From: Haloactinomyces albus
GTDB taxonomy: Bacteria; Actinomycetota; Actinomycetes; Mycobacteriales; Pseudonocardiaceae
DNA: 64,000 nucleotides
Assembly (NCBI RefSeq): GCF_031458135.1
Contig: NZ_JAVDXW010000001.1
Coordinates: 3,968,001-4,032,000 of the forward strand
Direction: 5' to 3'
The translations under genes were made by a program, and so were the position numbers. Position 1 is the stretch's first letter. The number at the start of each line of letters is the position of its first letter. Under the pieces are notes generated by a model. The model was not told the origin of the DNA. It worked only from the letters and a program-made list of their open reading frames with translations, and did no database searches. Shown here piece by piece: positions 62,401 to 64,000 of this stretch.

Positions 62401-64000
62401 AGCCAGAGTGGCGTCGGCCATCGGGGTCAGGACGCTGTCCGGCCCGATCTCCAGGTAAGTGGTCGTACCTCGCTCGGCGAGGGTGGTGATGCCATCGGCG
62501 AACCGTACGGGTCGGCGAATGTGGTGCGCCCAGTACTCGGGGTCGGTCGGTTCTCCTGGCTCGGCGAACCGTCCGGTCACGTTGGAGACGAGCGGAGTCC
62601 GTGGCTCGTGTAACTCTACTTCGGACAGAGCTTGTCCGAATCGCTCAACGGCGGAATCCATGTGTGGGGAGTGGAAAGCGTGGCTGACGTTCAGCCTCCG
62701 CGCTTTGCGCCCTTGGTCGGTAAAATGGGCTCCCACGGATTCTGCGATGTCGGCGTCACCGGACACGACCACCGCTTCGGGCGCATTGACGGCTGCGATC
62801 GTCACCCTTCCCGCGTGCTCCTCGAGTGCGGCGAGCACCTCGGATTCCCCGGCCGCAATGGCGACCATTGCTCCGTCGTCCCGGGCGGCCTGCATCGTCT
62901 GCCCGCGCGCGGCGATCAGAGTGACCGCATCGGTAAGGGAGAGCACTCCCGCGACGTGTGCGGCGGTGATTTCGCCGATCGAGTGGCCGATGACAGCGTC
63001 GGGAACCAGGCCGTGGTCCTCGTAGAGCCGGTAAAGCGCACATTCGATGGTGAACAGGGCAGCCTGCGTGTATACGGTCCGGTCGAGCAGATCGGCTTCC
63101 GCGCTCCCGCTGTCGGCGAACATCACCGCCCGCAACGGAGTCTCGAGGTGGGCGTCGAATCGTGTGCAGATCTCGTCGACGGTCTCGGCGAACACCGGAA
63201 AAGTGGCGTGGAGTTCGCGTCCCATCCCGACTCGCTGGGATCCCTGGCCGGAGAACACGAACGCCAGACCACCGCGAGATCGCCGGATGTTGCCTTGCAG
63301 CACCTCCGGTAGCTGGGCATTGTCGCTCAGTGCCTCGAGTCCGGTGAGGGCTTGTTGGCGGTCGGTGGCGATGATGGCGGCGCGGTGTTCGAAGTGGGTG
63401 CGGGTGGTGGCCAGCGAGTAGGCGATGTCGCGGAGGTGGAGGTGGGGGTTGTGGCGGAGGAATGTGGCCAGTCGGTGGGCTTGGTGGTGGAGAGCGGTTT
63501 CGTTTTTGGCGGAGAGGACGAGGGGGAGTTCGGTGGGGGTGTTGTCGTTGTTGGGGGTGTTGTCGTCGGTGGGGGTGGGGGCTTGTTCGAGGATGATGTG
63601 GGCGTTGGTGCCGGAGATGCCGAAGGAGGAGATGGCGGCGCGGCGGGGTTGGTCGTGGTGGGTGGTCCAGGGTTGGGGTTGGGTGAGGAGGGCGAGGTTG
63701 CTGGTGTGCCAGTCGATGTGGGGGGTGGGTTGGTGGGCGTGGAGGGTTTGGGGGAGTGTGCGGTGGCGGAGGGCTTGGATCATTTTGATGATCCCGCCGA
63801 CGCCGGCGGCGGCTTGGGTGTGGCCGATGTTGGATTTCAGGGAGCCGAGCCAGAGGGGGTGTTGGGGGGTGTGGTGGTGGCCGTAGGTGGCTTGGAGGGC
63901 TTGGGCTTCGATGGGGTCGCCGAGGGTGGTGCCGGTGCCGTGGGCTTCGACGGCGTCGATGTCGGCGGGGGTGAGTCTGGCGTTGGTCAGGGCTTGGCGG
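59437..64000 (-). CDS. Type I PKS (5' end outside window): KS-AT(malonyl)-DH-KR-ACP
   Basis: The frame runs in from the right edge inside a KS domain (C-terminal part only, ending GTNAHIILEQAP near 63590). AT (~63265-62450) has GHSIGEITAAHVAG and HAFHSPH: malonyl-specific. DH (~62160-61320) has HAVLDTVLIP, with Asp where Gly is usual, and [11 protein letters not shown] (~60770-60100) has LDD and intact Ser/Tyr, so it is active and B-type. ACP (~59890-59690) has MGFDSLTAVEL. A C-terminal docking region (VERIRESGLLEPLMKLAEQ) ends 26 nt before the start of the next PKS gene. Predicted step: unbranched alkene. The AT and DH here are not part of the repeated DNA, unlike those of the downstream modules; further modules may lie upstream. 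Confidence 0.92.
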   Translation of the reverse strand, partial: RQALTNARLTPADIDAVEAHGTGTTLGDPIEAQALQATYGHHHTPQHPLWLGSLKSNIGHTQAAAGVGGIIKMIQALRHRTLPQTLHAHQPTPHIDWHTSNLALLTQPQPWTTHHDQPRRAAISSFGISGTNAHIILEQAPTPTDDNTPNNDNTPTELPLVLSAKNETALHHQAHRLATFLRHNPHLHLRDIAYSLATTRTHFEHRAAIIATDRQQALTGLEALSDNAQLPEVLQGNIRRSRGGLAFVFSGQGSQRVGMGRELHATFPVFAETVDEICTRFDAHLETPLRAVMFADSGSAEADLLDRTVYTQAALFTIECALYRLYEDHGLVPDAVIGHSIGEITAAHVAGVLSLTDAVTLIAARGQTMQAARDDGAMVAIAAGESEVLAALEEHAGRVTIAAVNAPEAVVVSGDADIAESVGAHFTDQGRKARRLNVSHAFHSPHMDSAVERFGQALSEVELHEPRTPLVSNVTGRFAEPGEPTDPEYWAHHIRRPVRFADGITTLAERGTTTYLEIGPDSVLTPMADATLADTTTGATEPLLAAAMRAERPEVSTFLTSVLRMFLDGHRPDWDVVIPHARPVELPTYAFQHQRHWLDTPVNDGDPTSLGALPAQHPLLAATMQLPDDRGWLFTGRLTQTTQPWIPEHAVLDTVLIPGTAYLELASHAAEHTDTPHIDELTLHTPLALSQDTALSLRLHIGEADSGTGHRTLTLHTRTSPDTDAADEWTLHATAILAPTAPEHTPDTDWAINWPPEQAEPVELGGFYERLLGHGYEYGPSFRGLHKAWRHGRDIYAEISLPEDTDNTGYHIHPALLDSALHPLLLDTEDSDVQLPFAWSRPTLHDTRSTHLRARLRGLDNGQASLQLTTDRGSPVAETTLTLRTINPGQLERLHRTGDNGYKLDWTTLQEPPTTGTPDVQVLTGLSLDPAALGDAVPHTLVAPAPDAQDEETPTTAHTMARQAMELVQIFLTESTFDETHLVVTTRGAVSTGVNDAVTNLPASTLWGLVRSAQLEHPERITILDLDPNEDGRPAPEVVSRALATSEPQLAQRGKTLHAPRLSRAVVRSGDVGGTELDPAGTVLITGGTGTLGALIAHHLVTHHDITHLHLTSRRGPHAPGATQLQHDLEQLGAHVTITAADLSDPHTTHQLIHTIPTTHPLTAIIHTAGVLDDTVLTTMTPTQLHTTLTPKVDAAWNLHTATTDHDLAAFILYSSATGTLGNPGQANYAAANTFLDALAHHRHTHGLPATSLAWGLWTESSTLTEGLRTHDITRIRRSGLTPLTNHDGLTLFDTALHHNQPYLFASHLDRQQLRHQANTNTLPTILTNLAPHQPTNQHHTKPHTASNSRTLTEQLAELDPTAQHELLRTTLQTHIAAVLALPDPNTIDVSQGLMEMGFDSLTAVELRNRLNTATGLRLPSTFALNYPTADAMSDYLATELCAPTTGDTAEESADDEKVRTTIATIPVERIRESGLLEPLMKLAEQTEESDNQHVAERSGQIASADVDALIKMAFSQNDS
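59971..60770. repeat. KR-encoding DNA repeat, copy in the 59437-64000 PKS gene
   Basis: Third copy of the KR block; see 53474-54273. Same length, no gaps seen. Confidence 0.85.
63530..64000. repeat. KS 3'-end DNA repeat, copy at the window edge
   Basis: Partner of 57963-58433. One difference seen (GTGAGTCTGG versus GTGAGTCCGG). Confidence 0.8.

Overview
The window is high-GC DNA with GTG/TTG starts, GTGA/ATGA gene overlaps and T-tract-free hairpin terminators. Together with large modular type I polyketide synthases (PKSs), a CYP116B-like self-sufficient P450 and many GntR/IclR/LysR regulators, this points to an actinomycete, most likely of the Pseudonocardiales type. The genus cannot be fixed from sequence reading alone. 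No tRNA, rRNA or CRISPR array was seen.

Region 1 (1-8.7 kb) is catabolic and partly decayed. It holds a cut LysR gene, a metallo-beta-lactamase-fold (MBL) hydrolase + MHS-type symporter operon, and a second LysR gene. A matching ATAG-N7-CTAT dyad lies before the operon and before that LysR gene. A YtcJ-like amidohydrolase, an MBL remnant, an AraC regulator, a decayed TetR gene, a small hypothetical gene and a truncated IclR copy follow.

Region 2 (8.7-21.8 kb) looks like a tri/dicarboxylate utilisation island. A decarboxylating dehydrogenase (isocitrate/isopropylmalate dehydrogenase superfamily), an aldehyde dehydrogenase and a cupin form one overlapping operon. It is divergent from a tripartite tricarboxylate transporter (tctC-tctB-tctA), followed by an MFS exporter and an AcnA-type aconitase. 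Paralogous GntR regulators with an apparent second helix-turn-helix sit at both ends, and related TTAGTACAA-like motifs occur before tctC and before the aconitase.

Region 3 (22-27 kb) has htpG, an aldo/keto reductase coupled to the remnant of an alcohol dehydrogenase, a decayed second copy of the hypothetical/IclR locus, and the intact IclR gene. A perfect TATCGCA-N8-TGCGATA operator precedes both IclR copies, and a degenerate copy precedes the P450.

Region 4 (27-36.5 kb) is oxidative/aromatic catabolism: P450-reductase fusion, MHS symporter, a second MBL hydrolase (with a Tat signal whose start codon is not canonical), a VOC-type extradiol dioxygenase and a flavin phenol-type hydroxylase. 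Between the last two lies a scar holding the C-terminal ends of a fumarylacetoacetate hydrolase gene and a GntR gene, plus an IS3 transposase remnant.

Region 5 (36.6-64 kb, minus strand) is the 3' part of a modular PKS cluster that runs off the right edge. Four PKS proteins carry five modules: malonyl/DH/KR, methylmalonyl/DH/ER/KR, methylmalonyl with a dead KR, methylmalonyl/DH/KR, then malonyl with a dead KR. The last PKS has no thioesterase and overlaps by 14 nt a stand-alone 2-oxoacid-dehydrogenase E2-like acyltransferase. A terminal beta-keto module, no TE and an Agg4/AbyA4-like acyltransferase together suggest a tetronate-type product. Modules share long apparently identical DNA repeats (about 0.7-2.1 kb), a sign of recent recombination or gene conversion.
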